A stretch of 64,000 bases of DNA from VAZQ01 sp034669045 (GTDB taxonomy: Bacteria; Pseudomonadota; Alphaproteobacteria; Rhizobiales; Xanthobacteraceae), in the NCBI GenBank assembly GCA_034669045.1, contig JAXDOD010000026.1, positions 1 to 64,000 on the forward strand. The letters run 5' to 3'. A model generated the notes under the pieces. The model was not told where the DNA came from. It saw only the letters and a program-made list of their open reading frames with translations, and made no database searches. Positions 35,865 to 45,017 of this stretch are shown here, piece by piece; within the stretch, counting starts at the first letter, position 1; the number at the start of each line of letters is the position of its first letter. Position numbers and translations under genes: made by a program.

Positions 35865-36974
35865 ATGACGTTCCACCCCGTTACACGTCGACGTGCCCTG
35901 CAAGGAACCGCCGCCTTCGCGCTTGCCGGCGCGCTGCCGGTCGGGCGGGCCTTCGCCAAGGAAACCGTCGTCGGCTTCATCTATGTCGGCTCGCGCGACG
36001 ATTACGGCTACAACCAGGCGCATGCGCAGGGTGCGGCCGCATTGAAAAAGCTGCCGGAGGTCAAGGTCATCGAGGAAGAAAAGGTGCCGGAGACCGATGC
36101 GGTCGAGAAAACCATGGAGTCGATGATCAATCTCGACGGTGCGAGTCTGCTGCTCCCGACATCGTTCGGCTATTACAACCCGCACATGGTCAAGTTGGCC
36201 AACAAATATCCGAAGCTGCGCTTTCAGCACTGCGGCGGCCTGTGGAGCGACAAGGACCCCAAGAATGCCGGCAGCTATTTCGGCTACATCGACGAAGCGC
36301 AGCACGTCAGCGGGATCGTTGCAGGACACATGACCAAGTCGGGCAAGCTCGGATTCGTTGCCGCCAAGCCGATCCCGCAGGTATTGCGCAACATCAATGC
36401 CTTCGCGCTCGGCGCCAAGCTCGCAAACCCCAAGGCCACGCTGCAGGTGATTTTTACCGGCGACTGGTCGATGCCGGTGAAGGAAGCCGAAGCGACCAAC
36501 AGCCTGATCAACCAGGGCGTGGACGTCATCACCTGCCACGTCGACGGTCCAAAGACGGTGGTCGAGAATGCCTCCCGGCGCGGCGCCATGGTGTGCGGCT
36601 ATCACGTCAACCAGGCGACGCTCGCGCCCAGCGCGTACCTGACCGGCGCCGAATGGAACTGGGAGGTGCTTTATCCGCGCTTCGTGAAGATGTTCGCGGC
36701 CGGTGAGACCATTCCCAACTTCTACCGCGGCGGGCTCAAGGAGGAATTGGTCAAGGTTTCGCCTTACGGAGCCATGGTTTCGGAAGCGGCCCGCAAGCAA
36801 GCCGATGACGTGAAGGCGAAGTTGATAGCCGGCAGCTACGACATCTTCAAAGGCCCGCTGGTCGACAACAAGGGCAAGACCGTCATCGCATCCGGGGTCA
36901 GCCGCGGCCAGACCGACGTCGAGCTCGAGAAGATGGATTATCTGGTCGACGGTGTCATCGGCGCGACATCGTGA
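35865..36974 (+). CDS. BMP family ABC transporter substrate-binding protein
   Basis: Periplasmic binding protein of the BMP (PnrA-like) family, 369 residues. ATG 35865 is favoured by AAAGGA upstream; ATG 35850 is in frame. The N-terminus TRRRALQGTAAFALAGALPVGRAFA looks like a twin-arginine signal. The family core is visible in VVGFIYVGSRDDYGYNQAHAQGA and HCGGLWSDKDPKNAGSYFGYIDEAQHVSGIVAG. BMP proteins usually bind purine nucleosides or related compounds; the ligand here is not known. Its stop overlaps the first permease gene (GTGA). Confidence 0.92.
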   Translation: MTFHPVTRRRALQGTAAFALAGALPVGRAFAKETVVGFIYVGSRDDYGYNQAHAQGAAALKKLPEVKVIEEEKVPETDAVEKTMESMINLDGASLLLPTSFGYYNPHMVKLANKYPKLRFQHCGGLWSDKDPKNAGSYFGYIDEAQHVSGIVAGHMTKSGKLGFVAAKPIPQVLRNINAFALGAKLANPKATLQVIFTGDWSMPVKEAEATNSLINQGVDVITCHVDGPKTVVENASRRGAMVCGYHVNQATLAPSAYLTGAEWNWEVLYPRFVKMFAAGETIPNFYRGGLKEELVKVSPYGAMVSEAARKQADDVKAKLIAGSYDIFKGPLVDNKGKTVIASGVSRGQTDVELEKMDYLVDGVIGATS

Positions 36975-38062
36975 GAGCTCCGACACCGGCTGCGCCGAGC
37001 GCCGCGCAAGCGGCGTTCGGCCGGCTTTTCCGCGCCAGCGAATACGTCCTGATCCCGGCCTTGGCGGTGGCGCTGTCGCTCGTACTGTTCGGGATATTCG
37101 TCGCGCTGTCCGGCAAGAATCCGCTCGACCTCTACTTCTACATGTACCAGGGCGCGTTCGGGAGCTGGTTCTCGTGGCAGAACACGCTGACGAGGGCTGC
37201 TCCGTTGATCCTCACCGCGCTGTGCACGGCGCTGCCGGCGCAGCTCGGCATGGTGATCATCGGGGGCGAGGGAGCGCTCCTGATCGGCGCGCTCGCGGCG
37301 ACGTCGATGGCGCTGGTGATGCCGATAGCGCCGCCATTGGTCGTACAAACCGCCATGGCGCTTGCGGGCATGGCCGGCGGCGGTGCCTGGATCGCGCTCG
37401 CCGGCGGCTTGCGCCAATACCGCGGCGTGAACGAGACGATTTCGAGCCTACTGCTCGTCTATATCGCGCTCGCCATACTCAATCATCTGGTCGAAGGACC
37501 GATGCGCGATCCGACGAGCCTCAACAAGCCGTCAACGCGCGAAATCGGCGCCGCCAACATGATCGGCGCCATTCCGGGCACCGATATCCATTGGGGCTTC
37601 GCCTTCGGCGCCATCGCGGCGGTGCTCGCCTATATCCTCATTTATCACACCGTGTTCGGATTCGCCGCGCGGATTGCCGGCGGTAACATCCGCGCCGCCA
37701 AGGTCGTCGGCCTCTCGGTCGGCCATCTTACTCTCGTCACCTGTTTCCTCGCGGGCGCGGCTGCCGGTCTGGCCGGCATGGTCGAGGTCGCCGCGGTGCA
37801 GGGACGCGCCAACGCCAATATCGCGGTCGGCTATGGCTTCACCGGGATCCTGGTCGCGTTCCTGGCGCGGCATAACCCGCTTGCGGTGATCCCCGTCGCG
37901 ATTCTGCTCGGCGGTATCGGCGCGAGCGGCGGCTTGTTGCAGCGCCGGCTTGGACTGCCGGACGCCTCCGTGCTGGTGCTGCAGGGCATCATCTTCCTCA
38001 CTGTGCTGGCGAGCGAAAGCCTCTATGGGCGCTTCCGCTTGTTCGCTCCCAAGGGTCCGTGA
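36971..38062 (+). CDS. ABC transporter permease (BMP system, first)
   Basis: Inner-membrane permease of the BPD_transp_2 family, 363 residues, GTG start inside the previous stop. About eight to ten hydrophobic helices are seen, with ENPLDLYFYMYQGAFGSWFSWQNTL-like periplasmic loop (37120-37190) and the conserved GVNETISSLLLVYIALAIL and ANIAVGYGFTGILVAFLARHN segments that mark nucleoside-type permeases (YufP/NupB-like). It pairs with the next gene to form the channel. Confidence 0.92.
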   Translation: MRAPTPAAPSAAQAAFGRLFRASEYVLIPALAVALSLVLFGIFVALSGKNPLDLYFYMYQGAFGSWFSWQNTLTRAAPLILTALCTALPAQLGMVIIGGEGALLIGALAATSMALVMPIAPPLVVQTAMALAGMAGGGAWIALAGGLRQYRGVNETISSLLLVYIALAILNHLVEGPMRDPTSLNKPSTREIGAANMIGAIPGTDIHWGFAFGAIAAVLAYILIYHTVFGFAARIAGGNIRAAKVVGLSVGHLTLVTCFLAGAAAGLAGMVEVAAVQGRANANIAVGYGFTGILVAFLARHNPLAVIPVAILLGGIGASGGLLQRRLGLPDASVLVLQGIIFLTVLASESLYGRFRLFAPKGP

Positions 38063-38991
38063 CCATGCCAGACACGGCGATCGGACTGTGGGGCGTGCCG
38101 CTTGCGGTGCTCGGGGGCGCGATGCGCGTGAGCACGCCGTTCCTGTTCGTCAGCCTCGGCGAGTGCATCACGGAGCGCAGCGGACGCATCAATCTCGGCC
38201 TCGAAGGCACGCTCGTGATGGGGGCGATGGGCGCCTACGGCACCTCCTACCTCACCGGCTCGCCTTGGCTGGGCGTACTGGCCGCCGGCGCGGCCGGCGC
38301 TCTGCTGGGAGCCTTGCACGCGTCGATTTGCGGACTGCCGCGCGTCAACGACATCGCGGTTGGCATCGCGCTCATGCTGTTCGGGACCGGCCTTGCGTTC
38401 TATCTCGGGAAACCGCTGATCGAGCCGAGCGCGCCCATCCTGCCCTCGATCGATGTCGGGTTCTGGACCGACATTCCGCAGCTCCGGGCCGTGTTGCAGA
38501 TCAACGTGCTGTTCCTGATCGGGGTTGCGCTTGCTCCGTTGCTGGTCTGGGCGCTGCGAACGACGCGCTGGGGGCTCATTCTGCGGACCGCCGGCGAAAG
38601 CGCGGATGCGGCACGCGCCATGGGCTATTCGGTCAACCCCATTCGTCTGCGTGCCACGATGGCGGGCGGGTTTCTGTCCGGCATCGGCGGATCGTTTCTG
38701 TCGCTGGTCTATCCGGGAAGCTGGAACGAAGGTCTCTCGAGCGGGCAAGGCATCACGGCGGTCGCGCTTGTGATCTTCGCGCGCTGGAATCCGATGCTTT
38801 GCTTCTGGGCAGCGCTCCTGTTCGGGGGCGCAGCCGCGCTTGGCCCCGCGCTGCAATCAGTGGGCGTGACCCAGGGCTATCACCTTTTCAATGCCGCCCC
38901 CTACATCCTGACCTTGCTGATCATGATCATCACCTGCTCTCCCAAGCGCAGCCTGATCGGAGCGCCGGCGGAATTGAGCATCACCCGGTAG
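38059..38991 (+). CDS. ABC transporter permease (BMP system, second)
   Basis: Second inner-membrane permease, 310 residues, GTG start overlapping the previous stop; ATG 38065 is two codons on. Family marks are ERSGRINLGLEGTLVMGAMGA (about 32-52), the central LPRVNDIAVGIALMLFGTGLAF and SGQGITAVALVIFARWNPM. It is YufQ/NupC-like and completes the channel. The ATPase gene follows 37 bases later. Confidence 0.92.
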   Translation: MTMPDTAIGLWGVPLAVLGGAMRVSTPFLFVSLGECITERSGRINLGLEGTLVMGAMGAYGTSYLTGSPWLGVLAAGAAGALLGALHASICGLPRVNDIAVGIALMLFGTGLAFYLGKPLIEPSAPILPSIDVGFWTDIPQLRAVLQINVLFLIGVALAPLLVWALRTTRWGLILRTAGESADAARAMGYSVNPIRLRATMAGGFLSGIGGSFLSLVYPGSWNEGLSSGQGITAVALVIFARWNPMLCFWAALLFGGAAALGPALQSVGVTQGYHLFNAAPYILTLLIMIITCSPKRSLIGAPAELSITR

Positions 38992-39028
38992 CTTCAGCCT
39001 CGGGCGAAGTGCCGACAGGAGCGACCGC

Positions 39029-40564
39029 ATGCCCAACGCGGAGAGCGGTGAAGCCATCCCATCTGCCCTGGCTGTCGAAGCAGTCGCAATGACCAAGCGC
39101 TTCGGCGAATTCGTCGCGCTCGATGACGTATCGCTGAAGGTCGCTGCGGCCAGCTTTCATGCCCTCCTCGGCGAGAACGGTGCCGGCAAGAGCACGCTGG
39201 TCAAATGCATCATGGGCTACTATCAGCCGGACGCCGGCGCCGTCCTGGTCGGAGGCCGCGAGCAGCCGATCGGAAACCCCCGCGCCGCCCATGCGCTCGG
39301 CCTGGGCATGGTCTATCAGCACTTCACGCTCGTCCCGGCGATGACGGTGACGGAGAATCTCGTGCTCGCGCGCGACGAACTGCCCGCGGTCGTCAATTGG
39401 CGCAAGGAAATGCAGGAGCTTGAATCCTTCCTCGAAACCATGCCGTTTCGCGTGCCGCTCGGCGCCAAGGTCTCGGCCCTGTCCGCCGGCGAGCGGCAAA
39501 AATGCGAGATTCTCAAGCAGCTCTATCTCAAACGACGATTCCTCATCCTTGATGAGCCGACCTCGGTCTTGACGCCGCGGGAAGCCGATGAAGTGCTGGG
39601 GATGCTGCGCGGTCTCGTAAAGAAGGGCGATCTCACCATCCTCATGATCACCCACAAGTTCCGCGAGGTGATGGCGTTCGCCGACGACGTGACGATCCTG
39701 CGGCGCGGCCAGCTCGCCGCCAAGGGTCCGGTCAAATCGCTGACGCCCGACGCCATGGCGCGCGCCATGATCGGCGCCGAGGAGTTGACCGTTCAGCCGG
39801 CGCGCTCCGGGACATTCGGCGTCCCGCGGCTGGCGATCGACCGGCTCGATGCGCTTGACGATGCCGGCCAGCCCGCGGTGCGACAAGCCTCCCTCACCGT
39901 CCATTCCGGCGAGATCGTCGGTGTTGCGGGCGTCTCCGGCAATGGCCAGCGTCAGCTGATGGAAGTGCTTGCCGGCCAGCGCGAGGCTGAACGAGGGGAG
40001 ATCCGCATGGGAGGCGAGCCTTACCATGCGACGCGCAAGGAGATGCGCCGGCACAAACTGTCATGCCTTCCCGAGGAGCCGCTGAAAAATGCCTGTGTGG
40101 CGCGCATGAGCGTCGCCGACAATCTCGCCTTCCGCGAGTTTGATCGAGCGCCCTTCGCCCTTGCCGGCTGGTGGCTCAATCACGCGCGAATCCGGGAAGA
40201 GGCCGCGCGTCAGATCGATCGCTACAAGATCAAGACCCGCACCTATGACACGCCGATCGGCGAACTGTCCGGCGGCAACGTCCAGCGAGCGGTGCTGGCG
40301 CGCGAGCTCGGCGGCAAGGTCGACATCATGATCGCGGCGAACCCCTGCTTCGGACTCGATTTTGCCGCGGTGGCGCAGATCCATGCCGAGATCATGGCGG
40401 TCCGAAACCGCGGTGCCGCCGTGCTGCTGGTCAGCGAGGACCTCGACGAATTGCTCGAGCTTGCCGATCGAATCTTGGTGATGTTCAACGGCCAATTCGT
40501 CTACGAGGCGCGTGCGAGCGAAGCCGATCTTACTGAAATCGGCCGTCATATGGCTGGACATTAG
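39029..40564 (+). CDS. ABC transporter ATPase with two nucleotide-binding domains (BMP system)
   Basis: Duplicated ATPase, 511 residues, of the sugar/nucleoside (RbsA/YufO) type. Domain 1 has Walker A GENGAGKST, signature LSAGERQKCEILKQL and Walker B FLILDEPTSVLTP. Domain 2 is degenerate, as is common: its P-loop is GVSGNGQRQL, its signature LSGGNVQRAVLARELG, and Walker B MIAANPCFGLD lacks the usual Glu. Domain 1 therefore probably does most of the hydrolysis. With the three genes before it this makes a complete importer, possibly for nucleosides or purine-like compounds. Confidence 0.93.
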   Translation: MPNAESGEAIPSALAVEAVAMTKRFGEFVALDDVSLKVAAASFHALLGENGAGKSTLVKCIMGYYQPDAGAVLVGGREQPIGNPRAAHALGLGMVYQHFTLVPAMTVTENLVLARDELPAVVNWRKEMQELESFLETMPFRVPLGAKVSALSAGERQKCEILKQLYLKRRFLILDEPTSVLTPREADEVLGMLRGLVKKGDLTILMITHKFREVMAFADDVTILRRGQLAAKGPVKSLTPDAMARAMIGAEELTVQPARSGTFGVPRLAIDRLDALDDAGQPAVRQASLTVHSGEIVGVAGVSGNGQRQLMEVLAGQREAERGEIRMGGEPYHATRKEMRRHKLSCLPEEPLKNACVARMSVADNLAFREFDRAPFALAGWWLNHARIREEAARQIDRYKIKTRTYDTPIGELSGGNVQRAVLARELGGKVDIMIAANPCFGLDFAAVAQIHAEIMAVRNRGAAVLLVSEDLDELLELADRILVMFNGQFVYEARASEADLTEIGRHMAGH

Positions 40565-40746
40565 AGCGTAGCTGTTTTGGAAGGCCCGCATTCTGACGGC
40601 CCCACACGCTGAGCCGGTCCGGGGACGGCATTGGCTGTCACAATTGTCATAATCGCTGCCCATCTCTCCCCAGCCTATCTGGAAACCGGCGATGCAATCG
40701 GGCATCCTGGAGTTCCACTTCAGAGACCATTTCAGCGTGAATCCCC

Positions 40747-42318
40747 ATGTCGCCCCCGCGTGAAATCGAGCTCAAGCTCGAAGTCGACGACCATGGCCTG
40801 GCACGGCTGGTCCGCAGCGGCGTGCTGAAGGCGGCAGGCAAGCGATCGGCACGACCGGCTACCCTGGTCTCGGTCTATTTCGACACCGACAAGCTGACGC
40901 TGCGCAACCAAGGTGTGTCGCTGCGCGTGCGGCGCGTGGGGCGGCGCTATGTGCAGACCATCAAGCAGGATGTCGGTGAAAGGGCCGCGTTGTTCGTTCG
41001 CAACGAATGGGAGCGCGACATCGGCGGCAAGGTGCCCGATCTCGACGCCGCGCGCGGCACTGCTCTCGAACCTTTGCTGAGCGGGAAAGTGCGTCGTGAA
41101 CTCAAGCCCGTGTTCGAGACCCGGGTGCGGCGCACCGTCTATCCGGTCCGCAGTGGGAACAGCAAGATCGAGCTGACCGTCGACAAGGGGAAGGTCGAGG
41201 CCGGCCGGCAGTCATCGCCTCTCTGCGAGGTGGAATTGGAGCTCAAGCAGGGAGACTCCGCTGAGCTCTTCAAGCTGGCACGCGCGCTCGCGGCGGAAAT
41301 TCCCTTCCAGCTAGCCGCCAGGAGCAAGGCCGAGCGCGGCTACGCACTCATTGCCGGAGAGCCGCTGACCGCCGCCAAAGCGGCGCCGGTCATGATTGCG
41401 CCTGAGGCCAATCAGCAGTCCGCCTTCCAAGCCGTTGCAGGCGCGTGCCTGTACCACCTGGTCGTCAACCAGTCTCCCATGCAAAGCGGCGATCCTGAAG
41501 GCCTGCATCAGATGCGGGTTGCGCTGCGGCGACTGCGTGCGGCGATCTCGCTGTTTTCCGGCATGCTTGCCGACCCGCAGACGCTCGCGATGAAAGCCGA
41601 ATTCAAATGGATCAGCGGGGAGCTGGGACCGGCGCGCGAGCTCGACGTCTTCATGAAGCGCGTGGTGAAGCCCGTGGCCGCCGGCAAGCCCAATGGGCCG
41701 GGAGTGAAGGTCCTGACCAGGGAACTCCGACAGCGGCGCAGGGAGGCCTATGTCCGCGCCAATGCCGCCGTTGCCTCTGCGCGCTTCCGTTGCCTCATTC
41801 TCGATACCGCGGCCTGGATCGGGGATGGCGAGTGGATTCGAAGCCCCGGCGGTTTCGCTCCCATGCTCAGGGACGGCCCGATCGCTGTCGCCGCCGCGGA
41901 CGAGCTGCACCGACGCAGGAAATCGATTCTGAAACGAGGCAGGCACCTCGATGCTCTGTCCGCGCAGCGCCGGCACAAGTTGCGCATTCAGGCGAAGAAA
42001 CTCCGCTACGCGGCGGAATTCTTTGCCGGCGCCTTTCCGGGCAAGAAGTCAGCGCGCCGGCGAGATAAATTCGTGGCCGGACTGGAGAAGCTGCAGGACG
42101 CCCTTGGCGACTTGAATGACATTTCGGTGCACGAAGGGCTGACCGAGCGGCTTGTCGATGGACACGATGCCGGCGGCAGGCGGCACCGCGGTCGCGCCCG
42201 GAAGGCGTTCGCCGCCGGGCGTCTGTCGGGCCGCGAGGAGGCGCGCATCGCCTCCGTGCTCAAGGACGCAGAGCGTGCCTATGGCGCCTTTGCCAAGACG
42301 AAACCATTTTGGCCGTGA
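40747..42318 (+). CDS. CYTH and CHAD domain protein
   Basis: Two-domain protein of 523 residues. The N-terminal CYTH domain (about 3-205) opens with the EIELKLEVD metal/triphosphate motif, followed by SVYFDTDKLTLRNQGVSLRVRRVG and CEVELELKQGD. The CHAD domain (about 220-515) has GLHQMRVALRRLRAAISLF and HKLRIQAKKLRYAAEFF, the conserved His/Arg/Lys helices. CYTH domains cleave triphosphates and CHAD domains bind polyphosphate, so a role in polyphosphate metabolism is likely. It stands alone with no operon partner. Confidence 0.94.
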   Translation: MSPPREIELKLEVDDHGLARLVRSGVLKAAGKRSARPATLVSVYFDTDKLTLRNQGVSLRVRRVGRRYVQTIKQDVGERAALFVRNEWERDIGGKVPDLDAARGTALEPLLSGKVRRELKPVFETRVRRTVYPVRSGNSKIELTVDKGKVEAGRQSSPLCEVELELKQGDSAELFKLARALAAEIPFQLAARSKAERGYALIAGEPLTAAKAAPVMIAPEANQQSAFQAVAGACLYHLVVNQSPMQSGDPEGLHQMRVALRRLRAAISLFSGMLADPQTLAMKAEFKWISGELGPARELDVFMKRVVKPVAAGKPNGPGVKVLTRELRQRRREAYVRANAAVASARFRCLILDTAAWIGDGEWIRSPGGFAPMLRDGPIAVAAADELHRRRKSILKRGRHLDALSAQRRHKLRIQAKKLRYAAEFFAGAFPGKKSARRRDKFVAGLEKLQDALGDLNDISVHEGLTERLVDGHDAGGRRHRGRARKAFAAGRLSGREEARIASVLKDAERAYGAFAKTKPFWP

Positions 42319-42479
42319 ATTGGCCGGCGAGCGACACTGACGCTCTGACATCGCGAGGCCGATGCCTTCGCCGTTCGCAGCGTCCGCACCGGCGGCGGCG
42401 TCCAGGAGTGGCACCGCGACTGTAACAATCCTGTCACCTGGAGGAGATATCGAGGACCTAAGAGTCATTGGAGGCGGCG

Positions 42480-42698
42480 ATGCCTACGACCTTGCCCGAT
42501 CGGTCCATGCGCGCGCAAAACGACCGCAAGGAAGTCTGCATCGTCCTCTTGCATGTGCTGATCGCCCTTTTCGGTTTCTCGTTGCTGGCGTGGAACATGC
42601 TCGTGTTTGAACCCGGTTTTGATGGGTTCTGGTCCCCATCGAATCCCTACCAGGGTCGCTACAGCCCGGCCGAATTCAGCAAAGGACACGGTCATTGA
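42480..42698 (+). CDS. Small single-pass membrane protein, 72 aa
   Basis: Unrecognised small protein beginning MPTTLPDRSMRAQND, with GGAGG 5 bases before the ATG. One membrane helix (CIVLLHVLIALFGFSLLAWNML, about residues 20-41) is followed by a short aromatic, Ser/Pro-rich tail outside the helix. It sits between the CHAD gene and the convergent GT39-like gene. The good ribosome site and clear topology support it as real. Confidence 0.6.
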   Translation: MPTTLPDRSMRAQNDRKEVCIVLLHVLIALFGFSLLAWNMLVFEPGFDGFWSPSNPYQGRYSPAEFSKGHGH

Positions 42699-42781
42699 AC
42701 GAGCACGGCATATTGCCGGTGTCCCGTCATCCCTCCGAAGACAGCCGGTCACATTCCTGGCAGCCTTCAAAGCGGCGCTGA

Positions 42782-44689
42782 TCATTGAGCAGGACGGCTG
42801 CTCAAGTTGACCTGGTTGATTGCCGCGGGCTGCCGGGCATAGGTCCAGGCAAAGGCTCGGTCGAAGCGCCTGACCTCATCGATAAGGACCGCGGACGAGC
42901 CGCCGGCACAACGCCAACGCTCCGTTTCAATGATAAAATCCGCCTTCAGTGGATCGACTTCGATGATCCATGCCCGGCCGAATATCGGTCCGACCATGGT
43001 TTCACGCGCACCGATGCACATCAGAATGGTCGGTGTGCGCTCGGCGCCGCGGTGAGCGCTCTCATAGTCGAGCCGCTGCTCCAGGCGGCGCAGAGCGACT
43101 GTCGCAGCGACGGACCAGTAGTCATGCTCAAACCGCCCATAGGCCCCCTTGAGGCCGCCGGCAAACAGGTTGGTGGCGACGTATTCGAGGGGATGCAATG
43201 AGACGAGCGTCCAAATCATCATTCCGACGTAGGCCCCGCCAGCCGCAGACGCGAGGGCCGGAACGCGCCGCCAAGTGGCAAGGGTGGGAAGCAGCCGTGC
43301 AAATCCTGCACCGGCGACCACCGCCAGGATCGGAATGATGAAGAGGACGTGGCGAACTCCGTCATAGAGCGTCGAGCGCTGAACGATCAGGAATGCGATC
43401 GGAAATATGGCTGCCGCCCATAGCACGAGAATGCCACGCGACCGCGCGAGGAAGAGAACCGGAGCGCGAAGGCCTGCTGTTCCGCGCAGCCGGGCACCTT
43501 GCAGGCATGCGCGCGAAAACCCAATCGTCGTGGCAAGCCCGAATGCGAGTCCTGCCAGCAGGCAGAGAATGAATGCCTCGGGGAGGCGCGCGAGAAGCTG
43601 CGCCGGAATGTAGGTAGCAGGCGGGGCATTGGTCCATACGAGCTCTCCCCAATGCGGAAATTGAAACGACATCGGGATGGTAGTGAAATGCACGAGGGCG
43701 ATCTTGAATTGCCAAAACGGGTTTCCGATCTGCAGCCACGGCCAAAGCGCTATTGCCGTAGTCCAGGCGATCGCCATCACGCAAAGCGTGCGCGCAGAGA
43801 TCCGGAGCAGGTCAAGCTTCGCCGAATAGCCGTGGTGAACAACGGCCGCGATCGCGCCTAAGACCATGGCGCCGAGCAGATAGGCGTGGGTGATGATCCC
43901 ACCGGTGCGGGTTGCGATCGCCAGCCCGGTCAGCAATCCGGCACAGATCGTTGCCGGCCAGGACGGCACGACACGCTGCGCCATCAGGATGACCGCGAGC
44001 GTGGCCCATGTCATCGCCGCCAGAAAGGGCACGTCGATCGGGGTGAAGAACAGGCTGCCATAGAGATAGCCGGTCATCAGGCACAGGCTGATCGCAGCGA
44101 GGCCGGCCCAGCGTCCGACCGTCAGGCGGGCCATCGGCAAAAGCGCCGCGAGACCCATAAGGCCAACCGAGAAGGTCATCGCGTGGCGAACGGTCACCGG
44201 GTTCGCGAGATTGAACGACTGTGCGAACGCCGTGAGCATGTGGAACCAGGGACCGTAGTACCAAAGGTACTGCTCGACGGTTTCAAAGTGGGAGCGGTCG
44301 GTAAACCCGCTTGTGTACCAGGCAAGCGCCTTTGGACCGTAGTCGTCGGTATTGAACTCATCGACCGTCATTCCGTAGTCGCCCGCCGTCGCAAGGCCTA
44401 TGACCAGTGCCGTACTGAGGAGCGCCACCACGGCCACCACTTCGGAATCGATGATGAAACGAGGGACCGAATTGATGCGGCCGCGGGCATTCAGGGGGCT
44501 GGTGAACACGGGGCTGGGCCTCGATCGGCGGCGCACGAGTCCGCGCCAGACCCTTGCTGCAGCAATGCGACAGGATGATAACGACGCCGATTCCCGGGCC
44601 TGGTTCTTTTGATTCTGCTTTGGTTTTTCAATACTGATGCCGTTTGGAGCCCGATCGGGGTAAGCACACATTGGCGGTCCGCCTCTCAT
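42782..44689 (-). CDS. GT39-like polytopic membrane glycosyltransferase
   Basis: Inner-membrane protein of 635 residues from the longest start; M at 44671 is an alternative, and the first 75 residues are basic and unconserved. About ten or more membrane helices are seen. Just after the first helix, the loop DYGMTVDEFNTDDYG carries the Asp/Glu residues typical of dolichyl-phosphate-mannose or ArnT-type transferases, with TPIDVPFLAAMTW later. A soluble C-terminal part follows residue 500. It probably moves a sugar from a polyprenyl carrier to a lipid or protein. Confidence 0.75.
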   Translation of the reverse strand: MRGGPPMCAYPDRAPNGISIEKPKQNQKNQARESASLSSCRIAAARVWRGLVRRRSRPSPVFTSPLNARGRINSVPRFIIDSEVVAVVALLSTALVIGLATAGDYGMTVDEFNTDDYGPKALAWYTSGFTDRSHFETVEQYLWYYGPWFHMLTAFAQSFNLANPVTVRHAMTFSVGLMGLAALLPMARLTVGRWAGLAAISLCLMTGYLYGSLFFTPIDVPFLAAMTWATLAVILMAQRVVPSWPATICAGLLTGLAIATRTGGIITHAYLLGAMVLGAIAAVVHHGYSAKLDLLRISARTLCVMAIAWTTAIALWPWLQIGNPFWQFKIALVHFTTIPMSFQFPHWGELVWTNAPPATYIPAQLLARLPEAFILCLLAGLAFGLATTIGFSRACLQGARLRGTAGLRAPVLFLARSRGILVLWAAAIFPIAFLIVQRSTLYDGVRHVLFIIPILAVVAGAGFARLLPTLATWRRVPALASAAGGAYVGMMIWTLVSLHPLEYVATNLFAGGLKGAYGRFEHDYWSVAATVALRRLEQRLDYESAHRGAERTPTILMCIGARETMVGPIFGRAWIIEVDPLKADFIIETERWRCAGGSSAVLIDEVRRFDRAFAWTYARQPAAINQVNLSSRPAQ

Positions 44690-45017
44690 GCCGGCAAGGG
44701 GGCGCTATTCAACGGATTCGGAGCTTCCAAGTTCCTCAGAACTCATGCGAATTTCTGGGACATGGCCGATCGGGATTGCCGCTTGCCAGAAACGCATGTT
44801 CGCGGGATGGCGGTCGGATTTCCCGGCATCAGCCTGGGCAGACATCTGCCGGCCGCGATAGAACTCGGCAACATCGTCGGCGCGGCCTGCCTGTACAATG
44901 AAAATGGAGGGGTTGCTTTAGTTTGAGATATCTCGTTTGGGTTGCTATAGTCGTGGTTCCGGAAACGGGGGCCCGACTGGCGCGATGTCCGGGTCGTGGC
45001 GCAGGGGGAAATCCGCC
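44690..45017. other. Divergent intergenic region upstream of the redox-protease cluster
   Basis: About 330 bases between the GT39-like gene and the diheme cytochrome gene. It contains a strong promoter candidate at 44923-44951 reading toward the cytochrome gene. Open frames across it have no family similarity and no good ribosome sites, so I treat it as noncoding. Confidence 0.5.
44923..44951 (+). promoter_or_regulatory. Sigma70-type promoter for the redox-protease cluster
   Basis: TTGAGA (44923-44928) and TATAGT (44946-44951) are 17 bases apart, close to the housekeeping consensus, in an AT-rich patch 66 bases before the ATG at 45018. It faces the five-gene cluster. Start-site mapping would confirm it. 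Confidence 0.55.

Noticed and set aside
35600..35865. Purine riboswitch before the BMP operon
   Set aside because: The hairpin alone does not give the three-way junction and loop sequences of that class.
44609..44926. 105-residue frame upstream of the diheme cytochrome
   Set aside because: No ribosome site, no family similarity, and it covers the promoter region of the cluster.
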